NCBI GenBank assembly: GCA_023417775.1 | Contig: JAEZEJ010000124.1 | Span: forward strand, 1-37,790 | Direction of reading: 5' to 3' | DNA from: Actinomycetes bacterium | GTDB taxonomy: Bacteria; Actinomycetota; Actinomycetes; Propionibacteriales; Nocardioidaceae | DNA length: 37,790 bases | Shown: in pieces, positions 15,663 through 22,904 of the stretch | How the letters are laid out: each line of letters starts with the position of its first letter | How positions within the stretch are numbered: position 1 is the stretch's first letter | Program-made: the position numbers and the translations under genes | Notes under the pieces: generated by a model | Told to the model about the DNA's origin: nothing | The model's database searches: none | What the model saw: the letters and a program-made list of their open reading frames with translations, nothing else

Positions 15663-16699
15663 GCCTGCCGGTAAGTTGACGGGGTCCCCGGACCGCCCCC
15701 GTCCGTCACCCGCAGGGCGAAATCCGCCGCATGGCGCACCGCCTCCCGGGCCTCCGGCAGGAGATCGACGAGCACCACGAAGACGTGCACCTGCCCCCGC
15801 CACAGGTGCAGCTCGACCTCGATCCCCGCCTCGGCCAAGCGCGCCGCGAAGGCCTCCACCTCCGGACGCAGCATCTCCTCCTCCACGGCCACCAGATGGA
15901 CCGGCGACTCGATCGCCTCGGCCGCGTCCAGGGGCGAGGCGATCCCCTCGATCGTGGAGCCTGCCGGCAACCACCGCTCGCGGATCCGCGGCAGCCGCCG
16001 CACCGGCAGATAGGCATCGCGCACGCGGACGATCCGGATCACGTCCTTGTCCTCGCGCTCGGGATCCAGACTCAGCAGCGGGGAGAAGCCGATGAGGCCC
16101 GCCGGCGGTCGCAGTCCCCGCGCTCCGCACAGCTCGCCGACCTTCATCGCCAGATATCCGCCCGCCGAGTCGCCGCCGACGACGATCCGCCCGGGGTCGT
16201 CCACCCGGTCGAGCACGGCCGCATAGGCGGCGACGGCCTCGGCGACCGAGTCGACGATCGTGCCCTCGGGCAACATGATGTAGTCGACCGAGACCACGGC
16301 GCCGCCGGTCTGGCGCACCAGCTGCTCGCACATGCTGCGATGCGAGTTGATGCTGCCGGCGAAGAACCCGCCCCCGTGGAAGTACAGGAGGGTGAGACCG
16401 CTGGCGCGGCCCGCCGCGGGTTCCATCCACTCCGCTCGCACGCCGTTCAGGTCGACCGGCTCGGCGGTGATGTCGGCGGCGGGCGGACGGACCCGGTGGC
16501 GATCCAGCGAGCGGAGCCGTACGAACGTCCGGTCCCCGATCGGCGCGAGCCGCAGCAGCGGCTTCAGGAGAAGACGGGCGGCGCGCTCGATCCAGCGAGC
16601 TCTCCGGCTGGGGCGCTCGTGCAGCACCGCGGCGGCATAGGAGGCGCGCAGCGGCCCACGTCGCACCGACCGACGCCAGACACGCCGCGAACGGACCAT
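15659..16699 (-). CDS. HSL-family alpha/beta hydrolase (esterase/lipase)
   Basis: 346 residues of the hormone-sensitive-lipase esterase family. The oxyanion motif HGGGF begins at residue 108, the nucleophile elbow GDSAGG has Ser178, and the base is probably His305 in GQVHVFV. The acid position, normally Asp in the D-x-L-x-D/E block, reads EEEMLRPEVEAFA, so Glu275 seems to take the role of Asp. ATG 16699 was preferred to a frame-open start at 16771 because TATCGT lies 6 bases before it and the N-terminus then fits the family better. The substrate is unknown; short acyl esters are typical. A TetR gene follows. Confidence 0.88.
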   Translation of the reverse strand: MVRSRRVWRRSVRRGPLRASYAAAVLHERPSRRARWIERAARLLLKPLLRLAPIGDRTFVRLRSLDRHRVRPPAADITAEPVDLNGVRAEWMEPAAGRASGLTLLYFHGGGFFAGSINSHRSMCEQLVRQTGGAVVSVDYIMLPEGTIVDSVAEAVAAYAAVLDRVDDPGRIVVGGDSAGGYLAMKVGELCGARGLRPPAGLIGFSPLLSLDPEREDKDVIRIVRVRDAYLPVRRLPRIRERWLPAGSTIEGIASPLDAAEAIESPVHLVAVEEEMLRPEVEAFAARLAEAGIEVELHLWRGQVHVFVVLVDLLPEAREAVRHAADFALRVTDGGGPGTPSTYRQA

Positions 16700-16705
16700 G
16701 TCCCC

Positions 16706-16711
16706 ACGATA
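16706..16711 (-). promoter_or_regulatory. -10 hexamer TATCGT for the HSL-type hydrolase
   Basis: TATCGT on the minus strand ends 6 bases before ATG 16699. It supports the shorter start and a leaderless message. Confidence 0.5.
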
Positions 16712-16793
16712 CGTGGCCGGACACGATCCTCCGGACACGCACCGGCCATCGCTCCCGCACCGGAGGACCATCCGCGTCGCCGCACGATTCGGC

Positions 16794-16799
16794 TACCGT
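16794..16799 (+). promoter_or_regulatory. -10 hexamer TACCGT for phosphofructokinase
   Basis: TACCGT ends 6 bases before GTG 16806. A second GTG follows directly in frame, so translation could begin at either. Confidence 0.5.
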
Positions 16800-16805
16800 T
16801 GAGGT

Positions 16806-18143
16806 GTGGTGACCTACGACGACATGAGCCTGGCGGATCTCCAGGTCCGCTCGCTCGGCGAGGCGCGCTACGACTCCCCCCTCGCCGAGTACGTGGCCCA
16901 CCGCGCCACCAATGCGTACTACGTCGCGGAGGACGATCGCGTCCTCATCGACGACACCATCAGCCTGCTCGCCTCCCGCGGCGATGTCGCGCTCGAGGAG
17001 GTCCCGTCCTACGAGCCCGGCGGCCCGCGGGGCAAGATCTTCTTCGACCCGGCCACCACCAAGGCCGGCATCGTCACCTGCGGCGGCCTCTGCCCCGGGC
17101 TCAATGACGTCATCCGCGCCCTCGTCCTCGAGCTATTCGAGCACTACGGAGTCACGGATGTCACCGGCTTCCGCAACGGTTATGCGGGCCTCGCGCCCGG
17201 CCAGGCGCCCGACCCGATCGAGCTCACCCCCTCGTTCGTGCAGAGCATCGCCGAACGCGGCGGCACCGTCCTCGGCTCCTCACGAGGCAGCCAGGATGTC
17301 GAGGTCATGGTGGACACCCTGGTCGAGCGCGGGATCGACATCCTCTTCGTCATCGGCGGCGACGGCTCGATGCGCGGCGCCCACGCCATCCACGAGGAGA
17401 TCGCGCGCCGTGAGTTGTCGATCGCCATCGTCGGCGTGCCGAAGACGATCGACAACGACATCCCGCTCATCGGCACCAGCTTCGGCTTCCAGACCGCCTA
17501 TGCCAAGGCGGCGGAGTCGATCAAGGCGGCGCGGGTGGAGTCCGATGCGGCGGTCGGCGGCGTGGCGGTCGTCAAGGTCATGGGACGACACGCGGGCTTC
17601 GTGGCCTGCTACTCCGCCCTCGCCTATCAGGACGCCGACTTCGTACTGATCCCCGAGGTGCCCTTCTCCCTCGACGGCGAGAACGGCCTGCTCGCGCAGC
17701 TGGCCAAGCGCGTCAGCGAGCGCGGCAGCGCGGTGATCGTGCTGGCCGAGGGCGCCGGCCAGGACCTCATCCCCGCCAGCCGGCGGACCGATGCCAGCGG
17801 CAACCAGGTGCTCGGCGACTTCTCCGGCCTGCTCCGCGCCCGCATCGCCCGCGATTTCAAGGACCGCGGCCTGCCGCTCACGCTGCGCCACTTCGATCCC
17901 GGCTATCTGATCCGCTCGGTGCCGGCGGATGCTGCCGACTCGGTCTACTGCACGCGGCTGGCGCAGGTGGCCGTCCACGCGGCGATGGCCGGCCGCACCG
18001 ATATCGTCGTCGGCCGCCCCCGGCACCGCTTCGCCCATGTGCCGATCGAGGAGGTCACCAAGCGCACCCAGCGGGTCAACCCCGACGGCGACCTGTGGCT
18101 GAGCGTCATGGAGTCCACCGGGCAGCCCTTCTCCATGCGCTGA
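16806..18143 (+). CDS. 6-phosphofructokinase, probably ATP-dependent (long, PPi-PFK-like clade)
   Basis: 445 residues, longer than the ~320-residue E. coli-type enzyme. It phosphorylates fructose 6-phosphate to the 1,6-bisphosphate in glycolysis. Phosphate-binding GGLCPGLND is at about 93-101, GGDGS at 184-188 and the catalytic block PKTIDNDIP at about 212-220 with Asp216. Gly at position 187 is typical of ATP users (PPi users have Asp there), while Lys213 is a PPi-type residue also found in trypanosome and plant-like ATP enzymes. I therefore favour ATP, without certainty. The start is GTG 16806, with TACCGT six bases before it. Monocistronic by position; a divergent esterase lies upstream and pxpA downstream. 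Confidence 0.9.
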   Translation: MVTYDDMSLADLQVRSLGEARYDSPLAEYVAHRATNAYYVAEDDRVLIDDTISLLASRGDVALEEVPSYEPGGPRGKIFFDPATTKAGIVTCGGLCPGLNDVIRALVLELFEHYGVTDVTGFRNGYAGLAPGQAPDPIELTPSFVQSIAERGGTVLGSSRGSQDVEVMVDTLVERGIDILFVIGGDGSMRGAHAIHEEIARRELSIAIVGVPKTIDNDIPLIGTSFGFQTAYAKAAESIKAARVESDAAVGGVAVVKVMGRHAGFVACYSALAYQDADFVLIPEVPFSLDGENGLLAQLAKRVSERGSAVIVLAEGAGQDLIPASRRTDASGNQVLGDFSGLLRARIARDFKDRGLPLTLRHFDPGYLIRSVPADAADSVYCTRLAQVAVHAAMAGRTDIVVGRPRHRFAHVPIEEVTKRTQRVNPDGDLWLSVMESTGQPFSMR

Positions 18144-18196
18144 CCATCGCGCTTCTCTAGTGAAATGCGGGCTGTCCGAACTCTGGAGCTGATCTG

Positions 18197-18952
18197 ATGC
18201 ACATCGACCTCAACAGCGATGTCGGCGAGTCCTTCGGGCGCTGGGAGCTCGGCGACGACGAGTCCATCCTCCGGACGGTCACCAGCGCCAATGTCGCCTG
18301 CGGCTTCCACGCCGGCGATCCGACCACCATCGCCCGCACCTGCGGATGGGCGGTGGAGCAGGGCGTGGCGATCGGCGCCCAGGTCGGCTACCGGGATCTC
18401 GCGGGCTTCGGCCGGCGATTCGTCGACGCCACCGTCCGCGAGCTGACCGATGACGTCGTCTACCAGATCGGCGCGCTCCAGGCGCTCGCCGCCGCGGCCG
18501 GCGGCCGGGTCGTCTACGTCAAGCCGCACGGCGCGCTCTACAACACCGCGGTCCATCACGAAGAGCATGCTCGCGCGGTGGTCGATGCCGTCGCCTCGGT
18601 CGACCGGAGCCTGCCGGTCCTCGGTCTGCCGGGGTCCGAGCTGCTCGCACAGGCCGAGCGGCGGGGACTGCGGCCGGTGTACGAGGCCTTCGCCGATCGC
18701 GCGTACACCCCCAGCGGCACGCTGGTCTCCCGGCGCGCGGACGGAGCCGTGCTCGACGATCCGCGGGCGGTCGCCGATCGCGTCACCCGCATGGTCACCG
18801 AGGGCCTCGTGGAGGCGATCGACGGGACGCCCATCCGCATGGCGGTCGACTCGATCTGCCTCCACGGCGACAGTCCCGGGGCGGTCGCCATGAGTGTGGC
18901 GGTGCGCGCCGCCCTCGACGACGCGGGAGTCACGGTGGAGGCCTTCACATGA
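18197..18952 (+). CDS. pxpA: 5-oxoprolinase subunit A (LamB/YcsF family)
   Basis: 251 residues, full length for the YcsF/LamB family, beginning at once with the diagnostic DLNSDVGESFG and containing ANVACGFHAGDP, GAQVGYRD and YVKPHGALYN. With PxpB and PxpC it forms the prokaryotic ATP-dependent 5-oxoprolinase that converts the damage product 5-oxoproline to glutamate. GGAGC lies about 7 bases before ATG 18197. The stop overlaps the pxpB start (ATGA). pxpA-pxpB-pxpC form one operon in the standard order. Confidence 0.95.
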   Translation: MHIDLNSDVGESFGRWELGDDESILRTVTSANVACGFHAGDPTTIARTCGWAVEQGVAIGAQVGYRDLAGFGRRFVDATVRELTDDVVYQIGALQALAAAAGGRVVYVKPHGALYNTAVHHEEHARAVVDAVASVDRSLPVLGLPGSELLAQAERRGLRPVYEAFADRAYTPSGTLVSRRADGAVLDDPRAVADRVTRMVTEGLVEAIDGTPIRMAVDSICLHGDSPGAVAMSVAVRAALDDAGVTVEAFT

Positions 18953-19560
18953 GGTCCCTGCCCTACGGGGACCGCGCCCTGCTGCTGGAGCTCGACGAGG
19001 ACGAGGATCCCGTGGCCTGGGCCGCCGCGATCACCGAGTCCGATCTCGACCCGCTGGACGTCGTGCCGGGCGCCACCACCGTCCTGATCACCGCCGCCGC
19101 GCCCGATCGGATCGGACGGGTGCGCGAGGCCCTGCCGTCGCTCACGCCCGGCGAGCGGACCGCCACCGCGGCGGCCGAGACGGTCGAGGTGCCCACGGTC
19201 TACGACGGGCCCGATCTCGACGAGGTGAGTCGGCTGACCGGGTTGTCCCGCGACGAGGTGATCGCGGCGCACACCGGCCGGCCGTGGACCGTGGCCTTCG
19301 GAGGCTTCGCGCCCGGTTTCGCCTATCTCACCGGCGGCGACGAGCGCCTCGACGTGCCCCGGCGCGACGAGCCGCGCACCGCCGTCCCCACCGGCTCGGT
19401 GGGTCTCGCGGGCACCTTCAGCGGCGTGTACCCACGCGAGTCCCCCGGCGGTTGGCAGCTCATCGGCCGCACCGGGCTCACCCTCTTCGACATCGACCGC
19501 GACCCGCCCGCCCTCCTGCAGCCCGGCACCACCGTGCGCTTCGTGGAGGCCGTCCGATGA
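18949..19560 (+). CDS. pxpB: 5-oxoprolinase subunit B (KipI-like)
   Basis: 203 residues of the KipI/PxpB family. Marks are the N-terminal PYGDRALLLEL, then VPTVYDGPDLDEVSRLTGLSRDEVIAAH and the AFGGFAPGFAYLTGGDERLDVPRR block and GTFSGVYPRESPGGWQLIGRT. KipI was first known as an inhibitor of the B. subtilis KinA kinase, but with PxpA and PxpC beside it the enzyme role is the likely one. The start and stop both overlap neighbours by four bases. Confidence 0.94.
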   Translation: MRSLPYGDRALLLELDEDEDPVAWAAAITESDLDPLDVVPGATTVLITAAAPDRIGRVREALPSLTPGERTATAAAETVEVPTVYDGPDLDEVSRLTGLSRDEVIAAHTGRPWTVAFGGFAPGFAYLTGGDERLDVPRRDEPRTAVPTGSVGLAGTFSGVYPRESPGGWQLIGRTGLTLFDIDRDPPALLQPGTTVRFVEAVR

Positions 19561-20432
19561 CCACGATCGAGATCCTCGCCACGGGCCCGCAGGCCACGAT
19601 CCAGGACCTCGGTCGCCCCGGCTACGCCTCGATCGGGGTCGGCCGCTCGGGGGCCGCGGACCGGCGCTCCTTCACCCTGGCGCATCGGCTCGTCGGCAAT
19701 CCCGAGGACGCCGCGGCGATCGAGGTGCTGCTGGGCGGCCTCAGTCTCAGCGTCGACGACACCGTCGACATCGCGGTCACCGGCGCGGATGTCGAGGTCC
19801 ACGTCGACCGCGGCGAGGGCCCCGTGCCGATGGGGCTCAACGCCCGCCACACCCTGCGGGCGGGGTGGACGCTGAGCCTCGGACGGGCCACCTCGGGACT
19901 GCGCGCGTATCTCGCGGTGCGCGGCGGCATCGAGGCTGAGCCGGTGCTCGGATCGCGCAGCACCGATACGCTCTCGGGCCTCGGGCCGGAGCCGCTGGCC
20001 GAGGGCGTTCGGCTGACGGTGGGCGCCGATGCCGATGAGCTGCCGGCCACCGACCTCGCTCCCGTCGCCCGCTTCGACGAGGAGGTCGTGACGCTGCGTG
20101 CCGTGCGCGGGCCCCACGACGACTGGCTGTCCGATGCCGACCGGCTGACCGGCACCACCTGGACCGTCTCGGACAAGGCGAACCGGGTGGGCGCGCGACT
20201 GCGCCCACCGGAGGGAGACGCGCTCCAGCACGCCGAGCCGGGCCGCCAGCTGCCCAGCGAGGGCGCCACCCGCGGGGCGATCCAGGTGCCGCCCAATGGC
20301 GAGCCCGTCCTCTTCCTCGCCGACCACCCGGTCACCGGCGGCTATCCGGTCGCGGCCGTCCTGCTGGACGAGGAGGTCGACCGTGCCGCCCAGTTGCGAC
20401 CCGGTCAGCAGGTGCGACTGACCTGGTCCTGA
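19557..20432 (+). CDS. pxpC: 5-oxoprolinase subunit C (KipA-like, biotin-dependent carboxyltransferase-like domain)
   Basis: 291 residues of the KipA/PxpC family: ATIQDLGRPGYASIGVGRSGAADRRSF near the N-terminus, YLAVRGGIEAEPVLGSRSTD in the middle and QVPPNGEPVLFLADHPVTGGYPV near the C-terminus. The fold resembles urea carboxylase and allophanate hydrolase subunits but acts here in 5-oxoproline cleavage. ATG 19557 overlaps the pxpB stop; the frame is open far upstream through pxpB but this is shadow coding. It is the last gene of the pxp operon. Confidence 0.94.
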   Translation: MTTIEILATGPQATIQDLGRPGYASIGVGRSGAADRRSFTLAHRLVGNPEDAAAIEVLLGGLSLSVDDTVDIAVTGADVEVHVDRGEGPVPMGLNARHTLRAGWTLSLGRATSGLRAYLAVRGGIEAEPVLGSRSTDTLSGLGPEPLAEGVRLTVGADADELPATDLAPVARFDEEVVTLRAVRGPHDDWLSDADRLTGTTWTVSDKANRVGARLRPPEGDALQHAEPGRQLPSEGATRGAIQVPPNGEPVLFLADHPVTGGYPVAAVLLDEEVDRAAQLRPGQQVRLTWS

Positions 20433-20516
20433 GCGGGATGGCCCCGTCCTGCACCGACACGGAGCGCGCCCAGCGGCCTCCCGCGGTCCGCCGGTGCGTC
20501 CTCGGCCAGCGCGACA

Positions 20517-20540
20517 GCATGACCGCATGACCGCATGACG
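20517..20540 (+). repeat. Nearly three tandem copies of GCATGACC
   Basis: GCATGACC is repeated at 20517, 20525 and, with its last base changed, 20533. The preceding CAGCAT is six bases before ATG 20527, which opens a frame of only three codons; ATG 20535 opens a seven-residue frame (MTRQLPI) ending at 20558. This may be chance repetition or a tiny leader peptide region of metY. Confidence 0.4.
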
Positions 20541-20557
20541 AGACAGTTGCCCATTTG

Positions 20558-20601
20558 ATGACACATCTGTCACGCTCGGTACAGGTTCGCGAGCCAAGGA
20601 G
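20558..20601 (+). promoter_or_regulatory. metY promoter, operator-like inverted repeat and ribosome site
   Basis: ATGACA (20558-20563) is a good -35 and CAGGTT (20582-20587) a possible -10, 18 bases apart. The inverted repeat TGACA-CATC-TGTCA at 20559-20572 overlaps the -35, as a repressor site would. AAGGAG (20596-20601) lies five bases before ATG 20607 and is a strong ribosome site. No SAM riboswitch structure fits in the 174-base gap. Confidence 0.45.
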
Positions 20602-20606
20602 CAGAC

Positions 20607-21899
20607 ATGACGAGTGACGACTGGTCGTTCGAGACCAAGCAGATCCACGCCGGCCAGACCGCCGACCCCACGACGGGCGCCCGCGCTCTGCCGATCTACC
20701 AGACCACCTCGTATCAGTTCCGCGACACGCAGCACGCGGGCGATCTGTTCGCTCTGGCCGAGCCCGGCAATATCTACACGCGCATCATGAACCCCACCCA
20801 GGACGTGGTGGAGCAGCGCATCGCCGCTCTCGAGGGCGGCGTCGGCGCACTGCTGCTCGCCTCCGGCCAGGCGGCCACGACCGGAGCACTGACCAATATC
20901 GCCGAGGCCGGCGACCACATCGTCGCCTCCGCCAGCCTCTACGGTGGCACCGACAGCCTGCTGCGACACTCCTTCCCGAAGCTCGGCATCACGGTCTCCT
21001 TCGTCGACGAGCCCAATGACCCGCAGCAGTGGCGCGATGCCGTGCAGGAGAATACGAAGGCCTTCTTCGGCGAGACGATCGGCAATCCCAAGGGCGATGT
21101 CCTCGATCTGGAGTCGATCTCCGCCGTCGCCCGCGAGGTCGGCGTGCCCTTCATCGTCGACAACACCGTCGCGACCCCCTTCGGCCTGAACCCGCTGAAG
21201 CACGGCGCCGACACCGTGATCCACTCCGCCACCAAGTACATCGGCGGCCACGGCACCGCGATCGCCGGTGTCGTGATCGACGGCGGCACCTTCGACTACG
21301 GCGCGCACGGCGACAAGTACCGCGGCTTCACCCAGGCCGACGAGAGCTACCACGGTCTCGTCTACGCCGAGGCCCTCGGCCCGGCCGCCTACATCACCAA
21401 GCTGCGCGTGCAGTACCTGCGCAATATCGGCCCGGCGATCGCTCCGTTCAACGCCTGGCTGCTCGCCCAGGGCCTGGAGACGCTCAGCCTGCGTATCGAG
21501 CGTCACCTGGAGAACGCGCGCAAGGTCGCCGAGTGGCTGGAGGCACGCGAGGATGCCGTATCGGTCCACTGGGCCAGCCTGCCGTCGAGCCCGTACCACG
21601 AGCTCGCCCAGCGCTACACCCCCAAGGGCTCGGGAGCGATCGTCACCTTCGAGCTGCCCGGCGGCCTGGAGGCCGGACGCCGCTTCATCGACGCCCTCGA
21701 GCTGCACAGCCACGTCGCCAATATCGGCGATGTGCGCAGCCTGGCCATCCACCCGGCCTCGACCACCCACTCGCAGCTCACGGCCGCCGAGCAGGCGACG
21801 GCGGGCGTGACGCCCGGGCTCGTGCGCCTCGCCGTCGGCCTGGAGGGGATCGACGACATCCTCGCCGATCTCGACGCAGGCTTCCGCGCGGCCAAGTGA
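20607..21899 (+). CDS. metY: O-acetylhomoserine aminocarboxypropyltransferase (sulfhydrylase)
   Basis: 430 residues of the Cys/Met-metabolism PLP family, at the length of MetY rather than the shorter MetB/MetC. It makes homocysteine from O-acetylhomoserine and sulfide, thus direct sulfhydrylation. The PLP lysine is Lys210 in HSATKYIGGHG, with the PLP-phosphate region ASGQAATTG at about 85-93 and IVDNTVATP at about 183-191. A strong AAGGAG precedes ATG 20607. The stop codon overlaps the metX start, so enzyme and substrate supplier are coupled. Confidence 0.95.
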   Translation: MTSDDWSFETKQIHAGQTADPTTGARALPIYQTTSYQFRDTQHAGDLFALAEPGNIYTRIMNPTQDVVEQRIAALEGGVGALLLASGQAATTGALTNIAEAGDHIVASASLYGGTDSLLRHSFPKLGITVSFVDEPNDPQQWRDAVQENTKAFFGETIGNPKGDVLDLESISAVAREVGVPFIVDNTVATPFGLNPLKHGADTVIHSATKYIGGHGTAIAGVVIDGGTFDYGAHGDKYRGFTQADESYHGLVYAEALGPAAYITKLRVQYLRNIGPAIAPFNAWLLAQGLETLSLRIERHLENARKVAEWLEAREDAVSVHWASLPSSPYHELAQRYTPKGSGAIVTFELPGGLEAGRRFIDALELHSHVANIGDVRSLAIHPASTTHSQLTAAEQATAGVTPGLVRLAVGLEGIDDILADLDAGFRAAK

Positions 21900-22879
21900 C
21901 GCACGAGCAGGCGATCGGCGACCTCACCCTGGAGTCTGGGGAGGTCCTGCCGGACGTCCGGGTCGCCTATGCCACCTGGGGCAAGTACGACGGCACGAAT
22001 GCGGTGCTCGTCCTGCATGCCCTGACCGGCGACCACCTCGTCACCGGCGATGGCGGCTGGTGGGGCGAGGTCGTCGGCCCAGGCCGCGGCATCGACACCG
22101 ACCGCTTCTTCGTCGTCGCCGCCAATATCCTCGGCGGATGCCGTGGGACCACCGGTCCGACGAGCCCCGGACCGGACGGCGTGCCCTATGGCTCGCGGTT
22201 CCCGGCACTGACCGTCCGCGACCAGGTGGCCGCCGAGGTCGCGCTGGCCGATGCCCTCGGCATCGACCGCTGGCACGGCGTGATCGGCGGATCGGCCGGC
22301 GGCATGAGGGCGCTGGAGTGGGCGATCGAGCATCCCGCGCGCGTGGACCGGCTCTTCCTGCTGGCGACGGGCGCGGCGGCCTCGGCCGATCAGATCGGGC
22401 TGGCGACCACGCAGAACGACATCATCCGCGCCGCCGGGCCGGTGGCGGGGCTCGACCTCGCCCGGCGCGTGGCACACCTGTCGTATCGCAGCGCCGCCGA
22501 GCTGGACGAGCGCTTCGGACGGGTGGTGCAGCCGGACGGCCGCTGGGCGGTCGAGTCCTATCTCCAGTACCACGGCACGAAGCTGGTCAAGCGCTTCGAC
22601 GCGGATTCCTACATCGTCCTCAATGAGGCGATGAACAGCCACGACATCGGTCGCGGTCGCGGCGGGATCGCTGCGGCGCTCGACCGGATCACCGCGCGCA
22701 CCCTCGTCGCGGGGATTGACTCGGACCGCCTGTATCCGCTGCATCAGCAGCGTGAGCTCGCGGACGGCATCGCGGGTTGTTCCGCGCTGGACGTCGTGGT
22801 CTCGCCCTATGGGCACGACGGATTCCTCGTCGAGTCGGAGGCTGTCGGCACCCTGGCGCACGCCCTCCTCACCGCCTGA
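21896..22879 (+). CDS. metX: Homoserine O-acetyltransferase
   Basis: 327 residues, alpha/beta-hydrolase fold, transferring acetyl from acetyl-CoA to homoserine and so supplying MetY. Family marks are HALTGDHLVTGDGGWW (about 41-56), FFVVAANILGGCRGTTGP (about 71-88) and FPALTVRDQV. The nucleophile is Ser133 in GGSAGGM, where the common motif is GGSMGGM. The acid is probably the Asp in IDSDRLYP and the base the His in SPYGHDGFLVE. It is somewhat shorter than the ~350-380 residues usual for MetX. GTG 21896 overlaps the metY stop (GTGA); the open frame extends upstream through metY but that is shadow. Confidence 0.93.
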   Translation: MTHEQAIGDLTLESGEVLPDVRVAYATWGKYDGTNAVLVLHALTGDHLVTGDGGWWGEVVGPGRGIDTDRFFVVAANILGGCRGTTGPTSPGPDGVPYGSRFPALTVRDQVAAEVALADALGIDRWHGVIGGSAGGMRALEWAIEHPARVDRLFLLATGAAASADQIGLATTQNDIIRAAGPVAGLDLARRVAHLSYRSAAELDERFGRVVQPDGRWAVESYLQYHGTKLVKRFDADSYIVLNEAMNSHDIGRGRGGIAAALDRITARTLVAGIDSDRLYPLHQQRELADGIAGCSALDVVVSPYGHDGFLVESEAVGTLAHALLTA

Positions 22880-22904
22880 CCCCCACTCCCGCGGGCCGCG
22901 CCGG

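Noticed and set aside
20433..20606. SAM riboswitch upstream of metY
   Set aside because: The gap is only 174 bases and shows no multi-stem junction or terminator; the visible signals fit a protein operator better.
19323..21770. 815-codon minus-strand open frame across pxpBC and metY
   Set aside because: It runs opposite three well-identified genes, has low-complexity Arg/Gly/Asp-rich composition and no motif; a shadow frame.
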